Source: Candidatus Woesearchaeota archaeon
Lineage (GTDB): Archaea > Nanobdellota > Nanobdellia > Woesearchaeales > UBA11576
DNA length: 8,886 nucleotides
Assembly: GCA_019322385.1 (NCBI GenBank)
Contig: JAHWIS010000096.1
Location: 1-8,886 of the forward strand
Direction: 5' to 3'
Shown: positions 1 through 5,689 of the stretch, in pieces
Numbering within the stretch: the first letter of the stretch is position 1
Layout of the letters: each line of letters begins with the position of its first letter
Notes under the pieces: model-generated
The model's database searches: none
The model's input: the letters and a program-made list of their open reading frames with translations, nothing else
What the model was told of the DNA's origin: nothing
Program-made: the position numbers and the translations under genes

Positions 1-252
1 GCAATCTCTGCAGGAAAGGTTGAAGATAAAATATTGCTTGACCTGAACTATGATGAGGATTCGCACGAGAATGGAGTTGACGTGCCGATGGCAATGGTGA
101 ACAGCACCAAGAAACTCTGCCTTCTGCAGCTTGACGGAGAGATATCCCTAGAGGATATCAAGAAAGCGAACGAGCTGGCGCAGAAAGCATGCGACCAGAT
201 ATATGAAGTGCAGAAAGCGGCACTCAAGAAGAAGTTCGAAGTGAACAACTGA
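1..252 (+). CDS. rrp41: Exosome complex exonuclease subunit Rrp41, C-terminal part (5' end outside window)
   Basis: The frame is open from base 1 to the TGA at 250-252 and gives the last 83 residues of an RNase PH-fold protein. In archaea Rrp41 is the catalytic subunit of the hexameric Rrp41-Rrp42 ring that degrades RNA 3' to 5' with phosphate. Visible signatures are AISAGKV, a strand with LDLNYDED, then VDVPMAM and a CLLQLDGEIS strand, followed by a C-terminal helix (ELAQKACDQIYEVQKAAL). Acidic residues of the active-site type are retained (ED at 19-20 and D27 of the fragment). The spacing between them is about one residue longer than I recall for the family. Retention of these acids, and the position directly before rrp42 (16-nt gap), favour Rrp41 over an inactive paralogue. 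Roughly two thirds of the protein, including the start, lies upstream of the window. Confidence 0.9.
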   Translation, partial: AISAGKVEDKILLDLNYDEDSHENGVDVPMAMVNSTKKLCLLQLDGEISLEDIKKANELAQKACDQIYEVQKAALKKKFEVNN

Positions 253-258
253 TAGAAC

Positions 259-265
259 GGTGATC
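259..265 (+). promoter_or_regulatory. Shine-Dalgarno site that sets the rrp42 start
   Basis: GGTGATC matches the extended archaeal anti-SD complement at the 3' end of 16S rRNA. It ends 3 nt before ATG 269. A GTG at 260 lies in the same frame but inside this site, so ATG 269 is the better start. Confidence 0.7.
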
Positions 266-268
266 ATA

Positions 269-1039
269 ATGAATGAAGACCTAAGAAAAGGAATAATATC
301 ACTCTTATCCAAGAGCGAGAGGCTGGACGGAAGGAAACCGGACCAGTACAGAGAAGTGAAGGTAGAGACCGGCGTGTCCAAGAACGCAGAAGGATCCGCA
401 CGGGTGAAGATAGGAGACACAGAAGTCATCGCAGGAGTGAAGCTGGAGATAATGAAGCCTTACCCTGACGCGCCTGATAAAGGAAGCCTGATGGTCAATG
501 TCGAGCTATTCCCGATGTCAAGCCCTGAGTTCGAGACAGGACCGCCAGACATCTATGCGATAGAGCTGGCCCGTATAACAGACAGGGGAATAAGGGAGAG
601 CAAGACAATAGACACGAGTAAGCTCTGCGTCGAGGCTGGCGAGAAGGTGTGGATGGTAGTTATAGATGTCTGTACCATAAATGACAACGGCAACCTGTTT
701 GACGCTATCGCGCTGGCTGCACTGGCAGCGGTCAGGGACGCAGTGTTCCCAGGATATGACGGCACGACAATAGACTACAAGATAAAGACAGAGGAGAAGC
801 TCCCGCTGAGCAAGACACCTGTGACAGTCACAGTGTTCAAGTACGGCGACCATCTGCTCATCGACCCGACAGAGGATGAAGAGAAGGTCTATGATGCGCG
901 CTTGACAATCTCTGTGCTGGAGAACGGCAACATCTGCTCACTCCAGAAGGGCGGCGATGTGCCGGTGTCTATGGACGAAGCAGCGAAGATGATCGAACTG
1001 GCGCAGGCAAAGAGCCAGGAGCTGCGCAAACTGATATAA
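269..1039 (+). CDS. rrp42: Exosome complex subunit Rrp42
   Basis: This 256-residue protein has an RNase PH fold and the near-full length expected of Rrp42, the partner that alternates with Rrp41 in the archaeal exosome ring. Rrp42 lacks catalysis itself but completes the RNA-binding and phosphate-binding surfaces. Recognisable stretches are SERLDGRKPDQYR near the N-terminus, SARVKIGDTEVIAGVKLE, the PMSSPEFETGPPD segment, LARITDRGIRES, CVEAGEKVWMVVIDV, and the helix FDAIALAALAAVRDAVFP. The C-terminal half has a second ferredoxin-like core followed by a helix (SMDEAAKMIELAQAKSQEL). ATG 269 is preferred to an in-frame GTG at 260 because GGTGATC sits 3 nt before it. The gene follows rrp41 by 16 nt and precedes rpoK by 11 nt, so co-transcription is likely. 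Identification is firm; inactivity is inferred from the family. Confidence 0.95.
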   Translation: MNEDLRKGIISLLSKSERLDGRKPDQYREVKVETGVSKNAEGSARVKIGDTEVIAGVKLEIMKPYPDAPDKGSLMVNVELFPMSSPEFETGPPDIYAIELARITDRGIRESKTIDTSKLCVEAGEKVWMVVIDVCTINDNGNLFDAIALAALAAVRDAVFPGYDGTTIDYKIKTEEKLPLSKTPVTVTVFKYGDHLLIDPTEDEEKVYDARLTISVLENGNICSLQKGGDVPVSMDEAAKMIELAQAKSQELRKLI

Positions 1040-1050
1040 GGTGTGTCTTT

Positions 1051-1293
1051 ATGGCGAAAAAGAAAAACGAGATAACAAAATTCACCAAGTATGAAAAGGC
1101 ACGGATACTCGGAAGCAGGGCTTTGCAGGTCTCGATGGGCGCTCCTTATCTGATCAAGCTCAGCAAGAAGAAGCTTGAGGAGATACAGTACAACCCGTTG
1201 AAGATCGCGCTGCTTGAGTTCGATGCAGGAGTGATACCGATAACGGTTGTCAGACCGCTTCCTGAAATCAATAAGGAAGAAGGAGCTGCGTAA
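1051..1293 (+). CDS. rpoK: DNA-directed RNA polymerase subunit K (Rpb6/omega family)
   Basis: An 80-residue protein matching archaeal RpoK, the homologue of eukaryotic Rpb6 and bacterial omega, which clamps the largest polymerase subunit and aids assembly. Diagnostic segments are the helix KYEKARILGSRALQVSMGAP (residues about 13-32), the NPLKIALLEFDAGVIPITV segment, and the terminal RPLP. The N-terminus is a short lysine-rich tail (MAKKK). The start is supported by an AGGTG site at 1039-1043, which overlaps the rrp42 stop codon and leaves a 7-nt spacer. The gene is last in the rrp41-rrp42-rpoK unit and ends just before a T-rich terminator. The position is notable: in many archaea rpoK sits in the rpl13-rps9-rpoN ribosomal cluster, while exosome operons continue with L37Ae and RpoP. 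Confidence 0.93.
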   Translation: MAKKKNEITKFTKYEKARILGSRALQVSMGAPYLIKLSKKKLEEIQYNPLKIALLEFDAGVIPITVVRPLPEINKEEGAA

Positions 1294-1320
1294 TATTTTT
1301 TGATTTTTAATCTTTTAATT
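1294..1320 (+). terminator. Oligo-T terminator of the rrp41-rrp42-rpoK unit
   Basis: Directly after the rpoK stop come T runs of 6 (1296-1301), 5 (1304-1308) and 4 (1313-1316). This is the typical archaeal intrinsic terminator without a required hairpin. It runs into the 3' end of the convergent alaX gene. Confidence 0.65.
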
Positions 1321-2014
1321 TGAAATAGACCCTTCTGTTATTCTTTCCTTTGTTCTCTGCTTTTGTTATCTCTATGGTGCCTATCTCGCTTGTGTTCTTT
1401 ACATGGGTCCCGCCGCAGGCCTGGGCATCATAGCCTGCGATGTCTACAATGCGGATGTTCTCTATGGATGGAGGGAGGACATTCTTTAATTTAAGTACAG
1501 AAGGTATCTGGAATGCCTCTTCCCTTGGCAGCACTTTTATGTTGACTTCAACACCTTCTGCGATGATGGCATTGGCTTTCTTTTCAAAGGAAGAGATTTG
1601 CTCCCTGTCAAAGTTCTCCAGGTCAAAATCGATCCTGCATTTCTCTTCAGATATCTGGTTCCCTGTTATCAATGCTCCGGTCTCTTTGTTCACGATGTAT
1701 GACAGGACATGGCAGGCAGTATGGCCTCGCATGAACCTGTAGCGCCTTGCCCAGTCTAAGAGACCTGTCACTTGATCGCCTTCTTTTATGCCTTCCTGAT
1801 CAACCTCATGGATGGTCTCTGGACCTGCTTTTTTTGTGTTGATGACCTTGTACTCTTTTCCGTTGATAACTAGGACTCCTGTGTCACCAGGCTGGCCGCC
1901 GCTATTGGGATAGAATATGGTCTTGTCAAGGATTATGTTCTTTGCTTCTGCTTTTGTGACTTTTGCATCGAATTCTTTCTTGTAGCTGTCTTCCAGATAT
2001 ATCAGTGTAGTCAT
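1307..2014 (-). CDS. alaX: Alanyl-tRNA editing protein AlaX (AlaX-M type)
   Basis: A 235-residue free-standing homologue of the editing and C-terminal part of alanyl-tRNA synthetase. AlaX-M proteins hydrolyse mischarged Ser-tRNA(Ala), and in some cases Gly-tRNA(Ala), in the cytoplasm. The zinc-site motifs are intact: H98-x3-H102 (GHTACH) and C200-x3-H204 (ACGGTH). An N-terminal small domain carries FYPNSGGQPGDTG (residues 34-46), typical of the AlaX-M/L group and absent from the shortest AlaX-S forms. The length fits AlaX-M; there is no aminoacylation domain. The frame extends 10 codons further upstream, but ATG 2014 is chosen because GGGGGTG lies 5 nt before it and the extra residues (MQLQHSGGVT) resemble nothing in the family. 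The gene is single, convergent with rpoK (13-nt gap) and divergent from nrdJ. Codons are more often T-ending than in the exosome genes. Confidence 0.93.
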   Translation of the reverse strand: MTTLIYLEDSYKKEFDAKVTKAEAKNIILDKTIFYPNSGGQPGDTGVLVINGKEYKVINTKKAGPETIHEVDQEGIKEGDQVTGLLDWARRYRFMRGHTACHVLSYIVNKETGALITGNQISEEKCRIDFDLENFDREQISSFEKKANAIIAEGVEVNIKVLPREEAFQIPSVLKLKNVLPPSIENIRIVDIAGYDAQACGGTHVKNTSEIGTIEITKAENKGKNNRRVYFKLKD

Positions 2015-2019
2015 TGTGA

Positions 2020-2026
2020 CACCCCC
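2020..2026 (-). promoter_or_regulatory. Shine-Dalgarno site that sets the alaX start
   Basis: On the minus strand GGGGGTG precedes ATG 2014 by a 5-nt spacer (TCACA). It argues against the longer in-frame start at 2044. Confidence 0.7.
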
Positions 2027-2058
2027 TGAATGCTGTAATTGCATAAAACAGCAAAAAG

Positions 2059-2067
2059 TATTTAAAT
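2059..2067. promoter_or_regulatory. Palindromic TATA element between alaX and nrdJ (possibly bidirectional)
   Basis: TATTTAAAT contains the palindrome ATTTAAAT (2060-2067) in the 89-nt divergent gap. Rightward, a start of transcription about 25 nt away (near 2088) would give nrdJ a short leader holding GAGGT at 2096-2100. Leftward, a start near 2038 would give alaX a leader of about 23 nt holding its SD site. An A-rich stretch (2053-2057) precedes it on the plus strand, like a BRE. A second AT-rich motif at 2075-2083 is an alternative. Transcription starts are inferred from spacing only. Confidence 0.5.
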
Positions 2068-2103
2068 GTTAGTCATTTAAAAAGACATTGAAAAAGAGGT
2101 ACA

Positions 2104-4191
2104 ATGCCTGCAAAAATATACAAAAGAGATGGAAGGCTGATGGGATTTGAGCCTGATAAGATTTCTACTGCTATGCACAAGGCGTTTTCTGCTCTTAAGG
2201 TCGATGATTCTAAGGTACTTAGTAAACTGACCAAGCAGATTGTCGATGAGGTCAACAAGAAGTTTTTCCGTAAGGTACCTAAGGTAGAGGATGTGCAGGA
2301 CATTGTAGAGCAGATCCTGATAAAGGCAGGGTATGAGCGGACAGCAAAGGCATACATTGATTACCGCAGGCTGCATGCAGACATCAGGCAGACAAAAAAG
2401 TTCTTCGGGGTCATGCATGATGAACTGAAATTGAGTGTCAATGCGATAAAGGTTCTTGAAGCAAGATATCTTCTGAAGGATGATGCTGGAAAGCTTATTG
2501 AGACACCGCAGCAGATGTTCAAGCGGGTTGCGCGGGATGTCGCGCTGATAGAGCTGCGGTATGGCGGAAAAGCAGAAGAGACACGGAAAGAATTCTATGA
2601 TATGATGGCAAACCTTGAGTTTTTACCTAATTCTCCGACACTGATGAATGCAGGCACGCGCATGGGACAATTGAGCGCATGTTTTGTGCTGCCGATAGAG
2701 GATTCGATGGACAGCATCTTCGAGACATTGAAGCATATGGCGTTGATACACCAGAGCGGAGGCGGGACAGGGTTTTCTTTTTCAAACATCCGTCCTGCAG
2801 GAGACCTTGTAAGCTCGACAAAATGCACTGCATCAGGACCTATATCATTCATGAAGATATATGACACTGCGACAGAAGTGATAAAGCAGGGCGGAAAAAG
2901 ACGAGGGGCAAACATGGGCGTGTTGCGGGTCGACCATCCAGATGTGATGCAGTTCATAACAGCAAAGAAAGATCATGCGGCATTCCAGAATTTTAATCTA
3001 TCTGTTGCAGTGACTGACTCTTTCATGAAAGCAGTTGAGAAAGGGAATGATTATCGTTTAGTTAACCCTCGGACAGGCAGTGCTGCAGGAAAGCTCAACG
3101 CAAAGGATGTGTTCAGGGTGGTAGCGACAATGGCATGGCATGGCGGAGACCCTGGCATGATATTCATCGACGAAGTGAATAGATATAATCCCACGCCTGC
3201 GCTGGGGAAGATAGAATCGACAAACCCGTGCGGAGAACAGCCACTTTTGCCTTATGAATCCTGCAATCTTGGTTCTGTTAATCTGGGAAGATTTGTTTCG
3301 GGAAAAGATATTGACTGGAAGCGGCTTGAGAGAGTGGTGCGTCTTGCTGTAAGGTTCCTTGACAATGTCATAGACGCAAACAATTTCCCATTGAAAGAGA
3401 TAGAGGATGCTACTAAGTCTAATAGAAAGATCGGGCTTGGAGTGATGGGATTCGCAGACATGCTGATACGGTTAGGGGTAGCTTATAACTCTGATAAGGC
3501 AGTGAAGCTCGCTGAGAAATTGATGAAGTTCATACACAAGCATGCAATGTCTGCAAGCCAGGAACTTGCAAAGGAAAGAGGAAGCTTCCCTAACTTCAAG
3601 AAAAGCAAGCTTGCGCGCAAATATAAGCAGATGAGGAATGCGTCGGTGACTACGATAGCGCCGACAGGCACGATAAGTATCATAGCAGGATGCTCGAGCG
3701 GGATAGAACCTCTTTTTGGCGTGAGTTTTGTCCGTAATGTTATGAGCGGAGCGCAGCTGCTTGAGGTCAACTCAGACTTTGAGTTTGTCGCAAAGCAACG
3801 TGGGTTCTTCTCTAAGGAGCTTATGATGGATATAGCGCAGAACGGCTCTTTGCAGAAGGTATCGGGCGTGCCAAAGGAGCTGAAGAAGCTGTTTGTGACA
3901 GCGTTTGACGTCAAGCCGGAATGGCATATCAAGATACAATCAGCATTCCAGAAGCATACTGACAGCGCAGTATCGAAAACAATAAATTTCCCTGACACTG
4001 CAAACATCGATGATGTAGAGAAAGCCTATAAATTGGCTTATAGGCTGAAGTGCAAGGGCATCACAGTGTATCGTTTCGGCAGCAAAGAAGGGCAGGTCAT
4101 CACATTCGGCGATAAAAAGACGAAACAAAAATATATGGGTGTTGATTCAGAGTTTGCAGGCGGATGTCCAAGCACAGAATGTCCGTTTTGA
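2104..4191 (+). CDS. nrdJ: Class II (adenosylcobalamin-dependent) ribonucleoside-diphosphate reductase
   Basis: A 695-residue ribonucleotide reductase that makes deoxyribonucleotides in the cytoplasm using a radical started by adenosylcobalamin. Residues 1-92 form an ATP-cone allosteric domain (YKRDG near the start, YIDYRR at its end). The catalytic barrel follows: NSPTLMNAG (176-184), SACF with C193, GGGTGFSFS (219-227), GGKRRGANMG, then NPCGE (374-378) with radical Cys376 and Glu378, and C387 in ESCNLGS as redox partner of C193. The phosphate loop TIAPTGTIS is at 517-525. The C-terminus is short and ends GGCPSTECPF, with C688 and C693 as the likely reductant-shuttling pair. No small radical subunit gene is adjacent, which fits class II. 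A GAGGT site at 2096-2100 precedes ATG 2104 by 3 nt. The corrinoid adenosyltransferase gene 128 nt downstream supports the B12-dependent assignment. Confidence 0.94.
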   Translation: MPAKIYKRDGRLMGFEPDKISTAMHKAFSALKVDDSKVLSKLTKQIVDEVNKKFFRKVPKVEDVQDIVEQILIKAGYERTAKAYIDYRRLHADIRQTKKFFGVMHDELKLSVNAIKVLEARYLLKDDAGKLIETPQQMFKRVARDVALIELRYGGKAEETRKEFYDMMANLEFLPNSPTLMNAGTRMGQLSACFVLPIEDSMDSIFETLKHMALIHQSGGGTGFSFSNIRPAGDLVSSTKCTASGPISFMKIYDTATEVIKQGGKRRGANMGVLRVDHPDVMQFITAKKDHAAFQNFNLSVAVTDSFMKAVEKGNDYRLVNPRTGSAAGKLNAKDVFRVVATMAWHGGDPGMIFIDEVNRYNPTPALGKIESTNPCGEQPLLPYESCNLGSVNLGRFVSGKDIDWKRLERVVRLAVRFLDNVIDANNFPLKEIEDATKSNRKIGLGVMGFADMLIRLGVAYNSDKAVKLAEKLMKFIHKHAMSASQELAKERGSFPNFKKSKLARKYKQMRNASVTTIAPTGTISIIAGCSSGIEPLFGVSFVRNVMSGAQLLEVNSDFEFVAKQRGFFSKELMMDIAQNGSLQKVSGVPKELKKLFVTAFDVKPEWHIKIQSAFQKHTDSAVSKTINFPDTANIDDVEKAYKLAYRLKCKGITVYRFGSKEGQVITFGDKKTKQKYMGVDSEFAGGCPSTECPF

Positions 4192-4195
4192 GGTT

Positions 4196-4300
4196 GCACC
4201 GCCAAAGCAGCGCTCCTATTGTTCAATTGATTGATTCATATATCGAGTGTTGATTTATCGTTTATGTTACTAAAGAGTCGCAGGCTGGCGTTGGCGGCGC
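4196..4300 (+). repeat. Imperfect inverted repeat in the nrdJ-cobO gap
   Basis: The 128-nt gap (4192-4319) holds two GC-rich arms, 4196-4208 and 4288-4300, pairing at 11 of 13 positions with a perfect 7-bp core (CCGCCAA with TTGGCGG). The AT-rich loop between them is 79 nt. Possible TATA-like stretches lie at 4236-4242 (TCATATA) and 4261-4266 (TTTATG), both weak. There is no T-run terminator after nrdJ, so readthrough into cobO is plausible. No B12-box (GCCACTG-like) was found, so a cobalamin riboswitch is not supported. The arms could form an RNA structure or be chance. Confidence 0.35.
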
Positions 4301-4319
4301 TTGAGTTGATGGTGATAAT

Positions 4320-4853
4320 ATGGCAAAGAAAAAAACAAAACAAAAAGGTTATATTCACGTGTATACAGGAGATGGCGGGGGAAAGACCACTGCTGCGCTT
4401 GGGGTTGCTATGCGGGCACTAGGTCATGGCCGTGGGGTTGCAGTAGTGCAGTTCATGAAGGGCCGCAAGGACATCGGTGAGTGGAAGATACAGAAGAAGC
4501 TCAAGGACTTTGTTGTCTATCAGTTCGGAAGAAAGGATTTTGTTAATCTTCGGAAGCCATTGCAGAAAGATATCGACCTTGCTAACCAGGCACTGGGTTT
4601 TGCAGAGGGGGAGCTGTTTGAGTCGTCTCCGCCTGACTTATTGATCCTTGATGAGATAAACCTGGCTGCAGCGATCGGGTTGATTGATGTGTCTGATGTT
4701 GTCAGTATGCTGAAGAAGGTTCCTCGCGGTGTGGATGTGTATCTGACCGGAAGGAAAGCTCCAAAGGAATTCTTGAAGATAGCTGACTTTGTGACTGTTG
4801 TCGAGGACAAGAAACGGAAAAAGGTTCCTGCGCGGAAAGGGATTGATTACTGA
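4320..4853 (+). CDS. cobO: Corrinoid adenosyltransferase (CobO/BtuR/CobA family)
   Basis: A 177-residue P-loop enzyme of the CobO/BtuR type, which transfers the 5'-deoxyadenosyl group of ATP to reduced cobalamin to give adenosylcobalamin. Features in order: basic tail MAKKKTKQKG; GYIHVYTGDGGGKTTAA (P-loop, residues 10-26); AVVQFMKG (41-48), typical of the family; Walker B-like LLILDEIN (107-114); VYLTGRKAPKE (140-150); and the C-terminal RKGIDY. One P-loop position differs: as I recall the family it reads GxGKGKTT, while here Gly20 replaces the first Lys, leaving K22. ATG 4320 is set by GGTGAT at 4311-4316. The gene follows nrdJ, whose product needs adenosylcobalamin, and its stop overlaps the next start by 1 nt (TGATG). 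No other cobalamin gene is in the window, which suggests salvage or activation, though this is inference. Confidence 0.93.
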   Translation: MAKKKTKQKGYIHVYTGDGGGKTTAALGVAMRALGHGRGVAVVQFMKGRKDIGEWKIQKKLKDFVVYQFGRKDFVNLRKPLQKDIDLANQALGFAEGELFESSPPDLLILDEINLAAAIGLIDVSDVVSMLKKVPRGVDVYLTGRKAPKEFLKIADFVTVVEDKKRKKVPARKGIDY

Positions 4854-5689
4854 TGAAACCGGCCAAGCTTGTTTTTGGAACAGCAGGGACACCGATAGTT
4901 TCTAAGGATAGGGGGAGCCTTGTTGGTGTGGAGATTGTAAGGAAGCTCGGGCTGGATGCGATGGAATTGGAGTTTGTGCGTGGGGTGCGGATGAAGCCAG
5001 AGCTGGCGTCGAAGGTCAAGGATGCTGCTGAGAAGAACAATATCATGCTCACTGCTCATGGTCCTTATTATATCAACCTTAATTCGCTTGATGCGCAGAA
5101 AAAGAAGGATAGTGTGAAACGGGTGCTGGACAGTGCAAGGATTGCGCACATCGCAGGCGCTTATTCTGTTACCTTCCATGCAGCATACTTCATGGGGCAG
5201 GACCCTGTCAAGGTGTATACAAAGGTAAGGGATGAGATGAAGAAGATCGTTGCTAAACTGCAGGATGAAGGTATTGGTCTTTGGGTCAGGCCAGAGACAA
5301 CCGGAAAAGCGACGCAGCTGGGCAGCCTGAAAGAGACTATCAAGATGTCGCAGGATGTGGAGCAGGTATTGCCGTGCGTTGATTTTGCACATCTGCATGC
5401 GCGCACAGGCAGGATGAACAGTCATGCTGAGTTCTGTGACATCCTTTCTGAACTGGAGAAAGGCCTTGGTAGGAAAGTATTGAACAACATGCATATCCAT
5501 ATGTCAGGCATCAATTATGGCCCTAAAGGTGAGAAGAACCATCTTGTGCTCAAGGAATCTGACTTCAAGTATCGCGAGCTCATGAAGTCATTCAAGGAGT
5601 TTAAGATAAAGGGGGTTGTTATCTCTGAAAGCCCGAACATAGAAAGCGATGCATTGCTGATGAAGAAGGCGTATGAATCATTTAGATAG
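4853..5689 (+). CDS. nfo: Endonuclease IV-like AP endonuclease (TIM-barrel, divergent)
   Basis: A 278-residue TIM-barrel protein of the endonuclease IV/xylose-isomerase-like superfamily. Endonuclease IV cuts DNA 5' to abasic sites in base excision repair. Candidate metal ligands line up by order with those of E. coli Nfo: H69 (TAHGPYY), H109 (TFHAAYF), E148 (VRPETTG), D177 and H180 (VDFAHLH), H214 (NMHIHMSG), H230 (KGEKNHL) and E259 (ISESPN). The Asp of the E. coli DxH pair near the C-terminus appears replaced, because the residue two before H230 is Lys228. This points to the divergent archaeal branch, for which AP endonuclease activity is less certain. ATG 4853 overlaps the cobO stop by 1 nt (TGATG), suggesting translational coupling. 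The 3' end overlaps the convergent PHP gene by 12 bp. Confidence 0.82.
   Translation: MKPAKLVFGTAGTPIVSKDRGSLVGVEIVRKLGLDAMELEFVRGVRMKPELASKVKDAAEKNNIMLTAHGPYYINLNSLDAQKKKDSVKRVLDSARIAHIAGAYSVTFHAAYFMGQDPVKVYTKVRDEMKKIVAKLQDEGIGLWVRPETTGKATQLGSLKETIKMSQDVEQVLPCVDFAHLHARTGRMNSHAEFCDILSELEKGLGRKVLNNMHIHMSGINYGPKGEKNHLVLKESDFKYRELMKSFKEFKIKGVVISESPNIESDALLMKKAYESFR

Noticed and set aside
2015..2044. Longer alaX start at 2044
   Set aside because: GGGGGTG 5 nt before ATG 2014 and lack of family similarity in the extra ten residues favour the shorter form.
3483..4007. 174-codon open frame on the minus strand
   Set aside because: It is antisense to conserved nrdJ sequence and shows no domain or translation signal.
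4192..4319. Cobalamin riboswitch upstream of cobO
   Set aside because: No B12-box or multi-helix core could be found; only one imperfect stem is visible.
4231..4422. 63-codon frame crossing the nrdJ-cobO gap
   Set aside because: It overlaps the cobO start in another frame, has no SD and reads as low-quality sequence once inside cobO.
4847..5500. 217-codon open frame on the minus strand
   Set aside because: It lies wholly opposite the endonuclease IV-like gene, has Cys/His/Leu-rich composition of an antisense frame and no SD or TATA.
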